From assembly GCA_025363315.1 (NCBI GenBank), contig JANYED010000081.1:1-33296 (forward strand): a stretch of DNA of 33,296 nt, given 5' to 3'. The notes beneath the pieces were generated by a model, which worked only from the letters and a program-made list of their open reading frames with translations, was not told the DNA's origin and made no database searches. Shown piece after piece: positions 8,212 to 16,992 of the stretch. Positions within the stretch are counted from its first letter, which is position 1. Each line of letters starts with the position of its first letter. Source of the stretch: Polaromonas sp. (GTDB lineage: Bacteria > Pseudomonadota > Gammaproteobacteria > Burkholderiales > Burkholderiaceae_C). The position numbers and the translations under genes were made by a program.

Positions 8212-10551
8212 TCAACTCGCCTCTGCCGATTCCGCTTCAGGTTTGACTTTGCCTTCCTTCTTCGGCAGCGGCTGAATGTCGAGCAACACTTCGCCGTCCT
8301 CCACACCTTTTTCGTTGGTGGTGACCTTGACATCCACCGTCAAACGCCCGCCATCCATCAGGCGGCCAAAAAGCAGCTCGTCAGCCAAGGCGCGGCGAAT
8401 GGTGTCTTGTATCAAACGCTGCATGGGGCGTGCGCCCATCAGCGGGTCAAAACCCTTCTTACCGAGGTATTTACGCAATGTGTCGGTGAAGGTGACTTCA
8501 ACCTTCTTCTCGGCCAATTGCGTCTCAAGCTGTAGCAGGAACTTGTCAACCACCCGCAAAATCACGGTTTCGTCCAGCGCCTTAAAGCTGACGGTAGCGT
8601 CCAAGCGGTTGCGGAACTCTGGGGTGAAGAGGCGCTTGATATCGGCCATTTCATCACCGGCTTCACGCGGGTTGGTAAAGCCAATGGTGGCCTTATTCAT
8701 CGTCTCGGCACCCGCATTGGTCGTCATAACGATGATGACGTTTCTAAAGTCAGCCTTGCGCCCGTTGTTGTCGGTCAGCGTGCCGTGGTCCATGACCTGC
8801 AGCAACACGTTGAAGATGTCCGGATGGGCTTTTTCAATCTCGTCCAGCAACAGCACGCAATGCGGTTTTTTGGTCACGGCTTCGGTCAGCAGACCGCCCT
8901 GGTCAAACCCCACATAGCCCGGTGGCGCGCCAATTAGGCGGCTGACGGCGTGGCGCTCCATGTACTCTGACATGTCAAAGCGAATCAGCTCAATGCCCAT
9001 GATGTAGGCCAGCTGCTTGGCGGCTTCAGTCTTGCCAACGCCGGTAGGGCCGCTGAACAGGAAGGAGCCAATCGGCTTGTCGTCTTTGCCCAAGCCAGAG
9101 CGCGCCATTTTCACGGCACTGGCCAACACGTCGAGGGCTTTGTCCTGGCCGAACACGACACTCTTCAGGTCACGCTCAAGCGTTTTGAGCTTACCTCTGT
9201 CATCGTTCGAAACGTTGGCCGGCGGAATGCGCGCTATCTTGGCGACTATTTCTTCGACCTCAGTTTTAGTAATGATTTTCTTGCGCTTGGACGGCGGCAA
9301 AATGCGCTGCGCAGCACCCGCCTCATCAATCACGTCAATCGCCTTGTCGGGCAGGTGGCGGTCGTTGATGTACTTGGCAGACAGCTCGGCTGCGGCCTGC
9401 AACGCCGCCACGGCGTACTTCACGCTGTGGTGTTCTTCAAAACGTGACTTGAGGCCTTTGAGAATGTCGACCGTCTCTTGCACAGTCGGCTCGACCACAT
9501 CTACCTTCTGGAAGCGGCGTGACAGCGCAGCGTCTTTTTCAAAAATACCGCGGTATTCGGTAAAGGTTGTCGCACCAATGCATTTGAGCTGACCCGAGCT
9601 GAGCGCAGGCTTGAGCAAGTTGGATGCGTCCAGTGTGCCGCCAGACGCAGCGCCTGCCCCAATCAATGTGTGAATTTCGTCGATGAACAAAATGCCATTT
9701 GGCTTGTCTTTAAGCGACTTTAAGACGCCTTTTAAACGTTGCTCAAAATCACCCCGGTATTTGGTGCCGGCCAACAGCGCGCCCATGTCGAGTGAATACA
9801 CCTGAGCTTCGGCCAAAATTTCAGGCACGTCTTTTTGCGTGATGCGCCAGGCTAGGCCCTCAGCAATCGCGGTTTTACCCACACCAGCCTCACCCACCAG
9901 CAGCGGATTATTTTTACGGCGGCGGCACAGGATTTGAATCACCCGCTCGACCTCATAATGCCGACCGATCAATGGATCAATCTTGCCGTCTTTAGCGAGC
10001 TGATTCAGGTTTTGGGTGTACTGCTCAAGTGGCGACTGCTTTTCATTCTTTTCTGAGCCGCCCTCTTCGTTTTCAGCCGCGCTTTCGCCAGCTTTGGTTG
10101 GCTCGGGTGGATCGCTCTTTTTGATACCGTGGGCAATAAAATTAACGACGTCTAGGCGCGTCACACCTTGCTGGTGGAGGTAGTACACCGCGTGCGAGTC
10201 TTTTTCACCAAAAATAGCGACCAATACATTCGCGCCGGTGACTTCTTTTTTGCCGTTGCCGGTTGATTGCACGTGCATGATCGCGCGTTGAATCACACGC
10301 TGAAAACCCAGCGTTGGCTGGGTGTCGACGTCATCGGTACCGGCCACCTGCGGCGTGTTGTCCTTGATGAAATTAGCGAGGGACTTTCGCAAATCATCGA
10401 CATTGGCAGAGCATGCGCGCAGCACTTCGGCGGCACTGGGGTTGTCCAGCAGGGCCAGCAACAGGTGCTCGACGGTGATGAACTCATGGCGCTGCTGGCG
10501 CGCTTCAACAAATGCCATGTGCAAGCTGACTTCTAGTTCCTGTGCAATCAT
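8212..10551 (-). CDS. clpA: ATP-dependent Clp protease ATP-binding subunit ClpA
   Basis: AAA+ unfoldase that feeds substrates, including N-degron proteins brought by ClpS, into the ClpP protease in the cytoplasm. 779 residues (E. coli 758). The ClpN repeat domain covers about 1-145, followed by an acidic, charged linker (150-172). The first AAA module has Walker A GEAGVGKT (220-227) and Walker [15 protein letters not shown]. The second has Walker A GPTGVGKT (about 501-508) and Walker [15 protein letters not shown]. The ClpP-docking tripeptide is IGF in the [14 protein letters not shown] loop. AAGGAAA six bases before the ATG supports the start. clpS lies 93 bases upstream on the same strand and a terminator follows, so clpS-clpA is a likely operon, the usual arrangement. 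Confidence 0.98.
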   Translation of the reverse strand: MIAQELEVSLHMAFVEARQQRHEFITVEHLLLALLDNPSAAEVLRACSANVDDLRKSLANFIKDNTPQVAGTDDVDTQPTLGFQRVIQRAIMHVQSTGNGKKEVTGANVLVAIFGEKDSHAVYYLHQQGVTRLDVVNFIAHGIKKSDPPEPTKAGESAAENEEGGSEKNEKQSPLEQYTQNLNQLAKDGKIDPLIGRHYEVERVIQILCRRRKNNPLLVGEAGVGKTAIAEGLAWRITQKDVPEILAEAQVYSLDMGALLAGTKYRGDFEQRLKGVLKSLKDKPNGILFIDEIHTLIGAGAASGGTLDASNLLKPALSSGQLKCIGATTFTEYRGIFEKDAALSRRFQKVDVVEPTVQETVDILKGLKSRFEEHHSVKYAVAALQAAAELSAKYINDRHLPDKAIDVIDEAGAAQRILPPSKRKKIITKTEVEEIVAKIARIPPANVSNDDRGKLKTLERDLKSVVFGQDKALDVLASAVKMARSGLGKDDKPIGSFLFSGPTGVGKTEAAKQLAYIMGIELIRFDMSEYMERHAVSRLIGAPPGYVGFDQGGLLTEAVTKKPHCVLLLDEIEKAHPDIFNVLLQVMDHGTLTDNNGRKADFRNVIIVMTTNAGAETMNKATIGFTNPREAGDEMADIKRLFTPEFRNRLDATVSFKALDETVILRVVDKFLLQLETQLAEKKVEVTFTDTLRKYLGKKGFDPLMGARPMQRLIQDTIRRALADELLFGRLMDGGRLTVDVKVTTNEKGVEDGEVLLDIQPLPKKEGKVKPEAESAEAS

Positions 10552-10644
10552 TGGGTTTCCTTTTCGCTTGCTTCGTTAAATCAAATAACAACTCTGTCAA
10601 TACTGGCGGCGGTTTTCTGCAATTCAATAGCTCCGTCTGGCAGC

Positions 10645-11010
10645 TCAGTCAATTGGCTCGCTCAAACACTGTAATGGATGACCGTGTTTGCGTGCTGCCT
10701 CAGCCACCTGATCAACCTTGGTAGCAGCCACGTCTTTCGAAAAAACCCCGCAAACGCCTTTACCGTCCAAGTGGATTTTCAGCATGATCTGGGTCGCGGT
10801 TTCACGGTCTTTGTTGAAGAACTCCTGAATCACCATAACGACAAATTCCATTGGCGTGTAATCGTCGTTAAGCACCACCACCTGGTACATCTGCGGAGGT
10901 TTCGTTTTTTGCGGCCTGCGTTCCAGCAGCACAGTACCGCCGTCATCGTTTTCAGGCTTGTACGCAGGACCGCTTGGAATTGAGGGAGTTTTCGGGGATT
11001 TTGTCGCCAT
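10645..11010 (-). CDS. clpS: ATP-dependent Clp protease adaptor ClpS
   Basis: Adaptor that binds N-degron substrates and delivers them to the ClpA N-domain. 121 residues with the full ClpS core: [18 protein letters not shown], where the Asn/Asp/Asp lines the N-terminal residue pocket, then [19 protein letters not shown] and ending in [13 protein letters not shown]. The first 35 or so residues are a Pro/Lys-rich flexible tail, longer than in E. coli. The start is uncertain: ATGs at 11010, 11019 and 11028 are in frame and none has a clear ribosome site. 11010 ([10 protein letters not shown]) is chosen because related proteins start in this way as I recall them. clpA follows 93 bases downstream. 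Confidence 0.95.
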   Translation of the reverse strand: MATKSPKTPSIPSGPAYKPENDDGGTVLLERRPQKTKPPQMYQVVVLNDDYTPMEFVVMVIQEFFNKDRETATQIMLKIHLDGKGVCGVFSKDVAATKVDQVAEAARKHGHPLQCLSEPID

Positions 11011-11066
11011 GAATTTCATTCTAGCCATCGGTAAAGACTTTTGGGTTGTGGTTTTAAATATCCCAT

Positions 11067-11100
11067 GAAAAAACCGCCTCGGGATCACTCCCGGGCGGTT
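11067..11100 (-). terminator. Rho-independent terminator after icd
   Basis: AACCGCC-T-CGGGA (11072-11084), loop TCAC, TCCCG-GGCGGTT (11089-11100): a 12-bp stem with one bulged T. Six A on the plus strand (11068-11073) give the T-tract for minus-strand reading, so it ends the icd transcript before clpS. Confidence 0.9.
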
Positions 11101-11127
11101 GTTTCTCAATTCATAGATAAGGGCGAT

Positions 11128-12381
11128 TTACATATTCTCAATCATAACCTGGCCGAAACCGGAGCAGCTGACCTGGGTCGCGCCTTCCATCAGGCGGGCA
11201 AAGTCGTACGTTACTTTTTTGGACGCTATGGATTTTTCCATCGAACTGATGATCAGGTCAGCCGCTTCAAACCAGCCCATGTGGCGCAGCATCATTTCAG
11301 CCGACAAGATTTCGGAGCCTGGATTCACATAGTCTTTGCCCGCATACTTTGGCGCTGTGCCGTGGGTGGCTTCAAAGCAGGCGACGGTGTCAGACAGATT
11401 AGCACCCGGTGCGATGCCTATGCCGCCAACTTGCGCAGCCAGCGCATCAGAAACATAGTCGCCGTTTAAATTAAGCGTCGCCACGACCGAATATTCAGCC
11501 GGGCGAAGCAAAATTTGCTGCAAAAACGCATCGGCAATCACGTCTTTGACAATGACGTCTTTGCCCGTTTTCGGGTTTTTAAACTTGCACCACGGACCGC
11601 CGTCGACCAGTTCAGCGCCGAACTCTTTTTGCGCCAGATCGTAAGCCCAGTCACGGAAAGCACCTTCGGTGTACTTCATGATGTTGCCCTTGTGCACGAT
11701 GGTCACGCTCGGCTTGTCATTGTCAATGGCGTATTGAATCGCCTTGCGCATCAGGCGCTCAGTGCCCTCACTCGACACAGGCTTGATGCCGATGCCGGAC
11801 GTGTTGGGAAAGCGAATCTTTTTAACGCCCATCTCGTCCTGCAGGAACTTGATAAGTTTTTTGACCTTGTCGCTGCCCGCTTCAAATTCAATGCCAGCGT
11901 AAATGTCTTCCGAGTTTTCACGAAAGATCACCATGTGGGTTTTTTCTGGCTCTTTCACCGGTGATGGCACGCCCTTGAAGTACTGAATCGGACGCAGGCA
12001 AACATACAGGTCGAGTTCCTGGCGCATGGCCACGTTCAAACTACGGATGCCTCCGCCTACCGGCGTGGTCAGCGGGCCTTTGATAGACACCACGTAGTCA
12101 CGCACAGCGTGCAGCGTTTCTTCAGGCAGCCAAACGTCGGGTCCATAGACTTTGGTTGATTTTTCGCCGGCGTAAACTTCCATCCAGTGGATTTTCTTCT
12201 TGCCGCCATACGCCTTGGCCACCGCCGCATCGACCACTTTCAGCATCACGGGTGTGATGTCCTGGCCGGTTCCATCGCCTTCGATAAACGGAATCACAGG
12301 CTCATCCGGCACATTCAGGGAGTTGTCGGCGTTAACAGTGATTTTTTGGCCCTGCGCGGGAATAATGATGTGCTTATACAT
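11128..12381 (-). CDS. icd: NADP-dependent isocitrate dehydrogenase
   Basis: TCA-cycle enzyme converting isocitrate to 2-oxoglutarate and CO2 with NADPH production. 417 residues against 416 in E. coli, with near-identical blocks: [38 protein letters not shown] (substrate arginines) and [10 protein letters not shown]. Ser114 in GIRSLN corresponds to the serine phosphorylated by the AceK kinase in E. coli. Lys-Tyr in [14 protein letters not shown] and the Tyr/Arg in [12 protein letters not shown] match the NADP-specificity residues. GGAG lies about 11 bases before the ATG. The gene stands alone, with a terminator after it and a divergent secreted-protein gene beyond a 232-base spacer. Those 232 bases contain a weak TTTAGG/CCTAAA hairpin (12450-12469) but no promoter I can define. 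Confidence 0.98.
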   Translation of the reverse strand: MYKHIIIPAQGQKITVNADNSLNVPDEPVIPFIEGDGTGQDITPVMLKVVDAAVAKAYGGKKKIHWMEVYAGEKSTKVYGPDVWLPEETLHAVRDYVVSIKGPLTTPVGGGIRSLNVAMRQELDLYVCLRPIQYFKGVPSPVKEPEKTHMVIFRENSEDIYAGIEFEAGSDKVKKLIKFLQDEMGVKKIRFPNTSGIGIKPVSSEGTERLMRKAIQYAIDNDKPSVTIVHKGNIMKYTEGAFRDWAYDLAQKEFGAELVDGGPWCKFKNPKTGKDVIVKDVIADAFLQQILLRPAEYSVVATLNLNGDYVSDALAAQVGGIGIAPGANLSDTVACFEATHGTAPKYAGKDYVNPGSEILSAEMMLRHMGWFEAADLIISSMEKSIASKKVTYDFARLMEGATQVSCSGFGQVMIENM

Positions 12382-12587
12382 AGGGGGTAAGTCTCCAGAA
12401 GACAGTGACTGAGTGCTATGGGCGCACGCAAGAGAACGCCCAAATACGTTTTAGGTGAAAACCCCTAAATTCTAGCCGCAAACCCGGCCTCCAAGAAGGC
12501 GAATAAAAAAAGTTGAATGCGTTGTCAACCGATTGCAAACCAGCGTCGTTACGATTAAGCCTCCGGATATTTCGGGGTACTTTTTCC

Positions 12588-12599
12588 AATAACGTTATT
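12588..12599. promoter_or_regulatory. 12-bp perfect palindrome before the Ala/Lys-rich gene
   Basis: AATAACGTTATT is a perfect palindrome ending two bases before the AGGAA ribosome site (12602-12606). It could be an operator or chance; no regulator is identified. Confidence 0.3.
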
Positions 12600-12613
12600 T
12601 CAGGAAACTCCAA

Positions 12614-12964
12614 ATGAACAAAATCCTTGCCGCTCTGATTTCCAGCCTGTTTGCTGTTGGCGCTTTCGCCGCCTCCCATGCTGGCGCCCCTATGGCCGGT
12701 GCCTCTGGTGCTGCCAAGCCAGCCATGGCTGCTCCTGCTGCCGCCGCACCAGCTGCCGCTGCTCCTGCTGCAAAAGCTGAAATGAAAGCTGATGCCAAGC
12801 CAGCCAAAGTCGCCAAAATGACCAAACAAGAAAAAGCTGCTGCCAAAGCTGCGCGCAAAGAGAAGGCTGCAATGGCCAAGAAAGAAAAAGCTGAAGCCAT
12901 GGCCGCCAAAAAAGCGGGTGCCAAGCCAGCTGCCAAAGCTGATGACAAGCCAGCCGCCAAGTAA
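12614..12964 (+). CDS. Secreted Ala/Lys-rich low-complexity protein
   Basis: 116 residues with a good ribosome site (AGGAA, 7 bases before ATG) and its own terminator, so it is probably a real gene. A signal peptide (MNKILAALISSLFAVGAFAA, cleavage near AFA-ASHA) precedes about 30 residues of Ala/Pro repeats, then a strongly basic Lys/Ala segment (KQEKAAAKAARKEKAAMAKK). The mature part looks like the tail of histone H1-like proteins, yet it is exported, so nucleoid binding is unlikely. Binding of envelope polyanions is one guess. No catalytic motif, no conserved domain recognised. Between icd (divergent) and a DUF192 gene. Function unknown. Confidence 0.75.
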   Translation: MNKILAALISSLFAVGAFAASHAGAPMAGASGAAKPAMAAPAAAAPAAAAPAAKAEMKADAKPAKVAKMTKQEKAAAKAARKEKAAMAKKEKAEAMAAKKAGAKPAAKADDKPAAK

Positions 12965-12982
12965 TTAGCCGCCTTCTTAAGA

Positions 12983-13008
12983 ATGCCCGCCTTGTGCGGG
13001 CATTTTTT
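12983..13008 (+). terminator. Rho-independent terminator after the Ala/Lys-rich gene
   Basis: ATGCCCGC (12983-12990), loop CTTGT, GCGGGCAT (12996-13003) and a run of six T. It lies 18 bases past the stop codon. Confidence 0.92.
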
Positions 13009-13077
13009 ATGGTTTTTTGAATTAACTGGTTTATTCTTTGTCTGACTGGAATACCACTGGCAGCTCACTGTATTGAA

Positions 13078-13548
13078 ATGACCTCCAAACTCCATATTTT
13101 TTTCAAAAGCTTTATTTTCAGCGCCGTTGTGGCAAGTACTTCTGCTGCAATCGCGCAGGACGCCCCGCAAACGAATCTGGACCGCGTCCAACTTGCAGCT
13201 GGCATGCACCGCCTGGACGTGCAAGTGGCTGCCACGCCAGATCAACGGCAAACAGGGTTGATGTTTCGCAGGGAGATGCCGCAACACGAAGGCATGATTT
13301 TTGTTTTTGAACAACCTGCCCAGCAATGTTTCTGGATGAAAAACACACTTTTGCCACTGAGCGCTGCGTTTGTTGCAGACGACGGCACCATTGTGAACAT
13401 TGAAGACATGGCTCCCCAAACACTCGATTCGCACTGCTCGGCCAAACCGGTTAGGTACGTGCTCGAAATGAACAAGGGTTGGTTCGTCAAAAAAGGCATC
13501 AAGCCCGGCAGCAAACTGCAAGGCGTGCTGTTTCAGGCGCAAAAATAA
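13078..13548 (+). CDS. DUF192 family exported protein
   Basis: 156 residues with a signal peptide (hydrophobic core near 8-25, cleavage near AIA-QDA). The rest matches the DUF192 fold: LDVQVAATPDQRQTGLMFRREMP, then GMIFVF, FWMKNTLLPLSAAFVADDG and YVLEMNKGWFVKKGIKPGS. These small beta-barrel proteins are widespread and have no established activity. No ribosome site is obvious before the ATG, but no other start would keep the signal peptide. It is a single gene, sharing a bidirectional terminator with the convergent sodB. Confidence 0.9.
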   Translation: MTSKLHIFFKSFIFSAVVASTSAAIAQDAPQTNLDRVQLAAGMHRLDVQVAATPDQRQTGLMFRREMPQHEGMIFVFEQPAQQCFWMKNTLLPLSAAFVADDGTIVNIEDMAPQTLDSHCSAKPVRYVLEMNKGWFVKKGIKPGSKLQGVLFQAQK

Positions 13549-13576
13549 AAAAACCGACTTCAAAGCCGGTTTTTTA
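13547..13576. terminator. Bidirectional terminator between DUF192 gene and sodB
   Basis: AACCGAC (13552-13558), loop TTCAAA, GCCGGTT (13565-13571), with one A/C mismatch, an A-run on the left and a T-run on the right. It can stop both the plus-strand DUF192 transcript and the minus-strand sodB transcript. Confidence 0.85.
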
Positions 13577-13590
13577 CAGCCTCGGACGAT

Positions 13591-14172
13591 TTAAGCGAAG
13601 TTTGCTTCAGCAAACTTCCAGTTCACCAACGTGGACAAGAAGGTTTCCACAAACTTGGGACGCTGGTTGCGGTAGTCGATGTAGTAAGCGTGCTCCCATA
13701 CATCAACGGTCATCAGCGCCTTGTCAGCAGTGGTCAGCGGGGTGCCTGCCGGGCCGGTGTTGACAATATCAACCGTACCATCGGTTTTTTTGACCAGCCA
13801 GGTCCAGCCTGAACCAAAATTACCCACAGCGGACTTGACAAAAGCTTCTTTAAAAGCAGCGTAAGAGCCAAACTTGGCGTTGATGGCTGCAGCCAGCGCA
13901 CCAGTTGGCTCGCCGCCGCCCGCGGGCTTCATACAGCTCCAAAAGAAGGTGTGGTTCCACACCTGGGCAGCGTTGTTGTACACGCCTCCACTGGATTTTT
14001 TGACGATCTCTTCCAGCGTCATGGCTTCGAATTCGGTACCTTTTTGAAGATTGTTGAGGTTAACGACGTAAGCGTTGTGGTGCTTGCCGTGGTGGTACTC
14101 GAACGCTTCCGGGCTGTAATTGGGAGCTAGCGAGTCGATGGCGTAGGGCAGTGGGGGAAGTTGGTGTTCCAT
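13591..14172 (-). CDS. sodB: Superoxide dismutase, iron type
   Basis: Converts superoxide to O2 and H2O2 in the cytoplasm. 193 residues, same length as E. coli SodB. Metal ligands fall at the expected positions: His27 (EYHHGKHH), His74 (WNHTFFW), Asp157 and His161 (DVWEHAYYIDY). Gln70 in NNAAQVWNHTF is the iron-type active-site glutamine, so Fe rather than Mn is likely. The start at 14172 (MEHQLPPLPY) is supported by AAGGAAAA 5 bases upstream; the frame stays open for 17 more codons but lacks a site. Single gene on its transcript, with xseA upstream on the same strand. Confidence 0.97.
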   Translation of the reverse strand: MEHQLPPLPYAIDSLAPNYSPEAFEYHHGKHHNAYVVNLNNLQKGTEFEAMTLEEIVKKSSGGVYNNAAQVWNHTFFWSCMKPAGGGEPTGALAAAINAKFGSYAAFKEAFVKSAVGNFGSGWTWLVKKTDGTVDIVNTGPAGTPLTTADKALMTVDVWEHAYYIDYRNQRPKFVETFLSTLVNWKFAEANFA

Positions 14173-14270
14173 GATTTTCCTTGATGGTGTGGGACAGGTT
14201 GTGGTGAAAAATACCAAAGCCAAAGTGCAACACTCTGGTTAAAAACAGCTCACCAACTGTATTGTAAAAA

Positions 14271-15566
14271 CTAAATCAGTCGCTGGCTTGAAACGGTCAA
14301 ATCAACCTGTCCGTCCATCAGGGTAGCGCGAATCGGCTGTCCGGTATGGGTTTGGCTGACCCGCGCAATTGTTAGTCCGTCCAGAGTGGCCAGCCAAGCG
14401 TAACCGCGCTGCAACACCAGTTGCGGATTGAGCAGCTCAAGACGCATGTTGGCGTTGGCAAGGCGATCTTTGCGCTGCACTGTACCGTAAGCGAGTGCCT
14501 GGTCCAGCTTGGTGTTCATTAGGCTTAAACGGTTTTGTATGTGCGTCACGGAAGTCCGCTGCGCATGCCGCAAATTTTGCTGATATGACGCCAATCGCCC
14601 CTGCTGCCGGGTGATGAAGTGCGACGGACGGCTAAAGCGCGATGCCGCAATGTCCAGCCGCTGGCCGCTATCCTGTACCTGCCGGTCCACACCGTTTAGC
14701 AGGCGCGCAGCCATGGCGCCTAGCAGCCCCAACCAGGCCGCTTGCGGCTGCGCGCACAGCTCGGCCGCGGCCGTCGGCGTAGGGGCACGCACATCAGCAC
14801 AAAAATCAGCAATCGTGAAGTCGGTCTCATGCCCCACACCACTGACGATGGGGATGGGTGATTCGGCGATGGAGCGGGCCAACGCCTCGTCGTTAAACGC
14901 CCACAAGTCTTCCATTGCGCCGCCGCCACGCACCAGCAGCAGCACATCTACTTCACGGCGTTTATAGGCTTTTAGCAGGGCATCGCGCAGTTCGCTGGCG
15001 GCTTGTGTCCCCTGCACGCTAGCGGGATAGATGATGACGCGGATGTGCGGCACTCGGCGCTGCAGCGCCGTCACAACATCATGCAGAGCAGCAGCGCCCA
15101 AAGACGTGACGACACCAACCGCTTTTGGCAGCAGCGGCAAGCTGCGCTTGCGATCCGGGCTAAAAAGTCCCTCAGCTTCCAGTTTGGCTTTGAGCTTTAA
15201 AAACTGTTCAAAAAGCGTACCCTGGCCGGCCTGACGCATGGATTCAACAATCAGCTGCAGCTCACCTCGCGCCTCATACACACCTAGCCGGCCACGCAGT
15301 TCCACCCGCTGGCCGTCACGGGGCGTGAAATCGAGCAGGCTTGTGGCCCTGCGAAACATCGCGCAGCGGATTTGGCCGTCGTCATCCTTGAGAGAGAAAT
15401 AACAGTGGCCGCTGGCCGCGCGCGAAAATCCCGAAATCTCACCCTGCACCGCCACCGGATTAAAGCGCGCCTCCAGACTGTCGGCGATGGCTTTGAGCAA
15501 GGAGCTGACCGGCCACACGCGAATGCTGGACTCACGGGTGTGCAGGCTTGAAACGTTATCCACCAT
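14271..15566 (-). CDS. xseA: Exodeoxyribonuclease VII large subunit
   Basis: Large catalytic subunit of ExoVII, which degrades single-stranded DNA to acid-soluble oligonucleotides together with XseB. 431 residues from the ATG at 15566 (E. coli 456). The N-terminal OB fold carries VQGEISGFSRAASGHCYFSLKD (interrupted here by small differences from E. coli), and the catalytic domain has VLLLVRGGGAMEDLWAFNDE and SGVGHETDFTIADFCADVRAPTPTAAAEL. A coiled-coil-like region follows. The start is chosen because AGGAAAGG lies upstream (about 9 bases from the ATG); the frame is open to 15644 with an arginine-rich extension that does not look like family sequence. xseB is not in the window. Confidence 0.96.
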   Translation of the reverse strand: MVDNVSSLHTRESSIRVWPVSSLLKAIADSLEARFNPVAVQGEISGFSRAASGHCYFSLKDDDGQIRCAMFRRATSLLDFTPRDGQRVELRGRLGVYEARGELQLIVESMRQAGQGTLFEQFLKLKAKLEAEGLFSPDRKRSLPLLPKAVGVVTSLGAAALHDVVTALQRRVPHIRVIIYPASVQGTQAASELRDALLKAYKRREVDVLLLVRGGGAMEDLWAFNDEALARSIAESPIPIVSGVGHETDFTIADFCADVRAPTPTAAAELCAQPQAAWLGLLGAMAARLLNGVDRQVQDSGQRLDIAASRFSRPSHFITRQQGRLASYQQNLRHAQRTSVTHIQNRLSLMNTKLDQALAYGTVQRKDRLANANMRLELLNPQLVLQRGYAWLATLDGLTIARVSQTHTGQPIRATLMDGQVDLTVSSQRLI

Positions 15567-15757
15567 CGCCGCAACCTTTCCTATAACTGGAACGATCCAC
15601 AGAATCGGCCATCGTCCGCGTCGCCGCTCTCGGACGCTTCGCAAACCTTGAATAGTAGGTGTAAGCCATTGATTTAAAACAATTTAATTCTGCTCAAAAT
15701 TTCATCGCTTTGTTGCATGTCAAGCTCAGCATAGCTTTAAAGCCGATGCGCGCAGGG

Positions 15758-15778
15758 TTACCCACAAAGTTATCCACA
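15758..15778 (+). promoter_or_regulatory. Two DnaA-box-like 9-mers in tandem
   Basis: TTATCCACA (15770-15778) is a perfect high-affinity DnaA box. TTACCCACA (15758-15766), 12 bases earlier in the same orientation, differs at one position from TTATCCACA. The start-to-start distance of 12 bases is about one helical turn. Whether DnaA binds here is inference. Confidence 0.5.
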
Positions 15779-15846
15779 ACTTCTGTGCATCATCGCCGTC
15801 TTTTGTCTGCGGCTTGATGGCCAACAGCCAGCGGCTTGTTGGTAAG

Positions 15847-15874
15847 TTGAAACATCTTCTGCATAAGCCATAAT
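15847..15874 (+). promoter_or_regulatory. Candidate sigma-70 promoter for exbB-exbD-lpxK operon
   Basis: TTGAAA (15847-15852), spacer 16, CATAAT (15869-15874): five of six matches in each box. Transcription would begin near 15881, just ahead of the AGAGG ribosome site (15892-15896) and TTG start at 15905. Confidence 0.5.
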
Positions 15875-15904
15875 TCAGAGAATATATTTGCCAGAGGTTG
15901 AACA

Positions 15905-16552
15905 TTGTTTTCCATCATACAAGCCGCAGGCTGGCCGATTTGGCCGCTGGTTGCCTGCTCAGTTCTTGCGTTGGCGTTGGTTATTGAGCGCTTTAGCAGC
16001 CTGAAAACCCGCAAAATTGCGCCCCCCAAGCTCATTGACGAGGCCATCGCGGTGTCAAAAAACGCGGTTCCCGCGCCTGACGTCGTTACGCAGCTTGAAC
16101 AAAACTCGCTGCTTGGTGAGGTGCTGGCCAGCGGCTTTCGGGCTTTGAATGCCAACCCGCGCATCAGCGAGGGCGACCTGCGCGCAGCGCTTGAAGGAGC
16201 CGGGCAACTGGCAGCACACAAGCTCGAACGCTACCTTGCGGCGCTGGCCACCATCGCCTCCGCCGCACCTCTGCTGGGATTGCTCGGCACAGTCATTGGC
16301 ATGATCGAGATTTTTGGCTCGCAGTCAGGCGGCGGCGCTGTTGGCGCCGGCGGCGCGGGGGCAGGTAACCCGGCGCAGTTAGCGCAAGGTATTTCGATTG
16401 CGCTTTACAACACCGCGTTTGGCCTGATGGTGGCGATTCCATCACTGATTTTTTGGCGCTACTTCAGGGCGCAGGTCGACGGTTATTTGCTGATGATGGA
16501 ACTTGCCACTGAGAAGTTTTTACGGCATTTAAATGCGTTGCGCAAGTCCTGA
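15905..16552 (+). CDS. exbB: MotA/TolQ/ExbB proton channel family protein
   Basis: Inner-membrane proton channel subunit that, with ExbD, uses the proton motive force to energise an envelope process. 215 residues. The start is TTG at 15905 (MFSIIQAAGWPIWPL) with AGAGG eight bases upstream; no ATG fits, and the first residues already belong to the first membrane segment. Three membrane segments are visible: about 5-25, about 110-135 (SAAPLLGLLGTVIGMIEIF, the signature) and about 163-185 (ISIALYNTAFGLMVAIPSLIFW). A Gly/Ala-rich loop SGGGAVGAGGAGAGN joins the last two. exbD follows after 9 bases, then lpxK. The location beside lpxK and kdsB suggests an envelope or LPS-linked role, but TonB-type energising is equally possible. 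Confidence 0.93.
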   Translation: MFSIIQAAGWPIWPLVACSVLALALVIERFSSLKTRKIAPPKLIDEAIAVSKNAVPAPDVVTQLEQNSLLGEVLASGFRALNANPRISEGDLRAALEGAGQLAAHKLERYLAALATIASAAPLLGLLGTVIGMIEIFGSQSGGGAVGAGGAGAGNPAQLAQGISIALYNTAFGLMVAIPSLIFWRYFRAQVDGYLLMMELATEKFLRHLNALRKS

Positions 16553-16561
16553 AGTGCGGCC

Positions 16562-16990
16562 ATGAACTTTCGCAAAAGCTCCCGCGATGAGCCAGAAATC
16601 AATCTGATTCCGTTTATTGATGTGCTGCTGGTGGTGCTGATCTTCTTGATGCTGTCCACCACTTATAGCAAGTTTACCGAACTGCAGATCAAACTTCCGC
16701 TGGCAGATGCCGAGCAGCAACGGGACTACCCCAAAGAAGTTATTGTGGCGGTCAGCAGCGATGGCCGCTACATGATCAACAAAACATTGGTCGAGGGCCG
16801 CAGCATTGAAAGCCTGGGTTCTGCGTTGGTGCTTGCCGCGAAGGCAGGCAAGGACAGCGTGATCATCATCAGTGCCGACGCCAGCAGCACGCACCAATCG
16901 GTGATCACAGTGATGGAAGCAGCGCGCCGCAATGGTTTCACGCAGATCACCTTTGCTACCCAGAGTGCCGCTCAAGCCGGGGCACGGTAG
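16562..16990 (+). CDS. exbD: ExbD/TolR family biopolymer transport protein
   Basis: Partner of ExbB. 142 residues: a short cytoplasmic N-terminus (MNFRKSSRDEPEINLIPFID), one membrane helix about 18-36 beginning with the conserved functional Asp of PFIDVLLVVLIFLML, then a periplasmic ExbD domain (ELQIKLPLADAE to the C-terminus). The Asp in the membrane helix is the proton-carrying residue known from this family. lpxK starts 2 bases after the stop, so the three genes are almost certainly one transcript. Confidence 0.95.
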   Translation: MNFRKSSRDEPEINLIPFIDVLLVVLIFLMLSTTYSKFTELQIKLPLADAEQQRDYPKEVIVAVSSDGRYMINKTLVEGRSIESLGSALVLAAKAGKDSVIIISADASSTHQSVITVMEAARRNGFTQITFATQSAAQAGAR

Positions 16991-16992
16991 AC

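Larger units (their letters stand above)
15567..15904. other. Divergent intergenic region between xseA and exbB
   Basis: 338 bases without a supported gene. The left part is the unused upstream extension of the xseA frame. The right part holds a tandem pair of DnaA-box-like 9-mers (15758-15778) and a candidate sigma-70 promoter for exbB (15847-15874). An antisense frame at 15790-16221 is judged a shadow of exbB. Confidence 0.7.

Noticed and set aside
11011-11109. Longer ClpS start at 11109
   Set aside because: The extension runs through the icd terminator and would add an unrelated N-terminus.
12595-13563. 322-codon open frame on the minus strand
   Set aside because: It is antisense to two well-supported plus-strand genes and crosses their terminator; the Ala-rich composition is the mirror of the Ala/Lys-rich gene.
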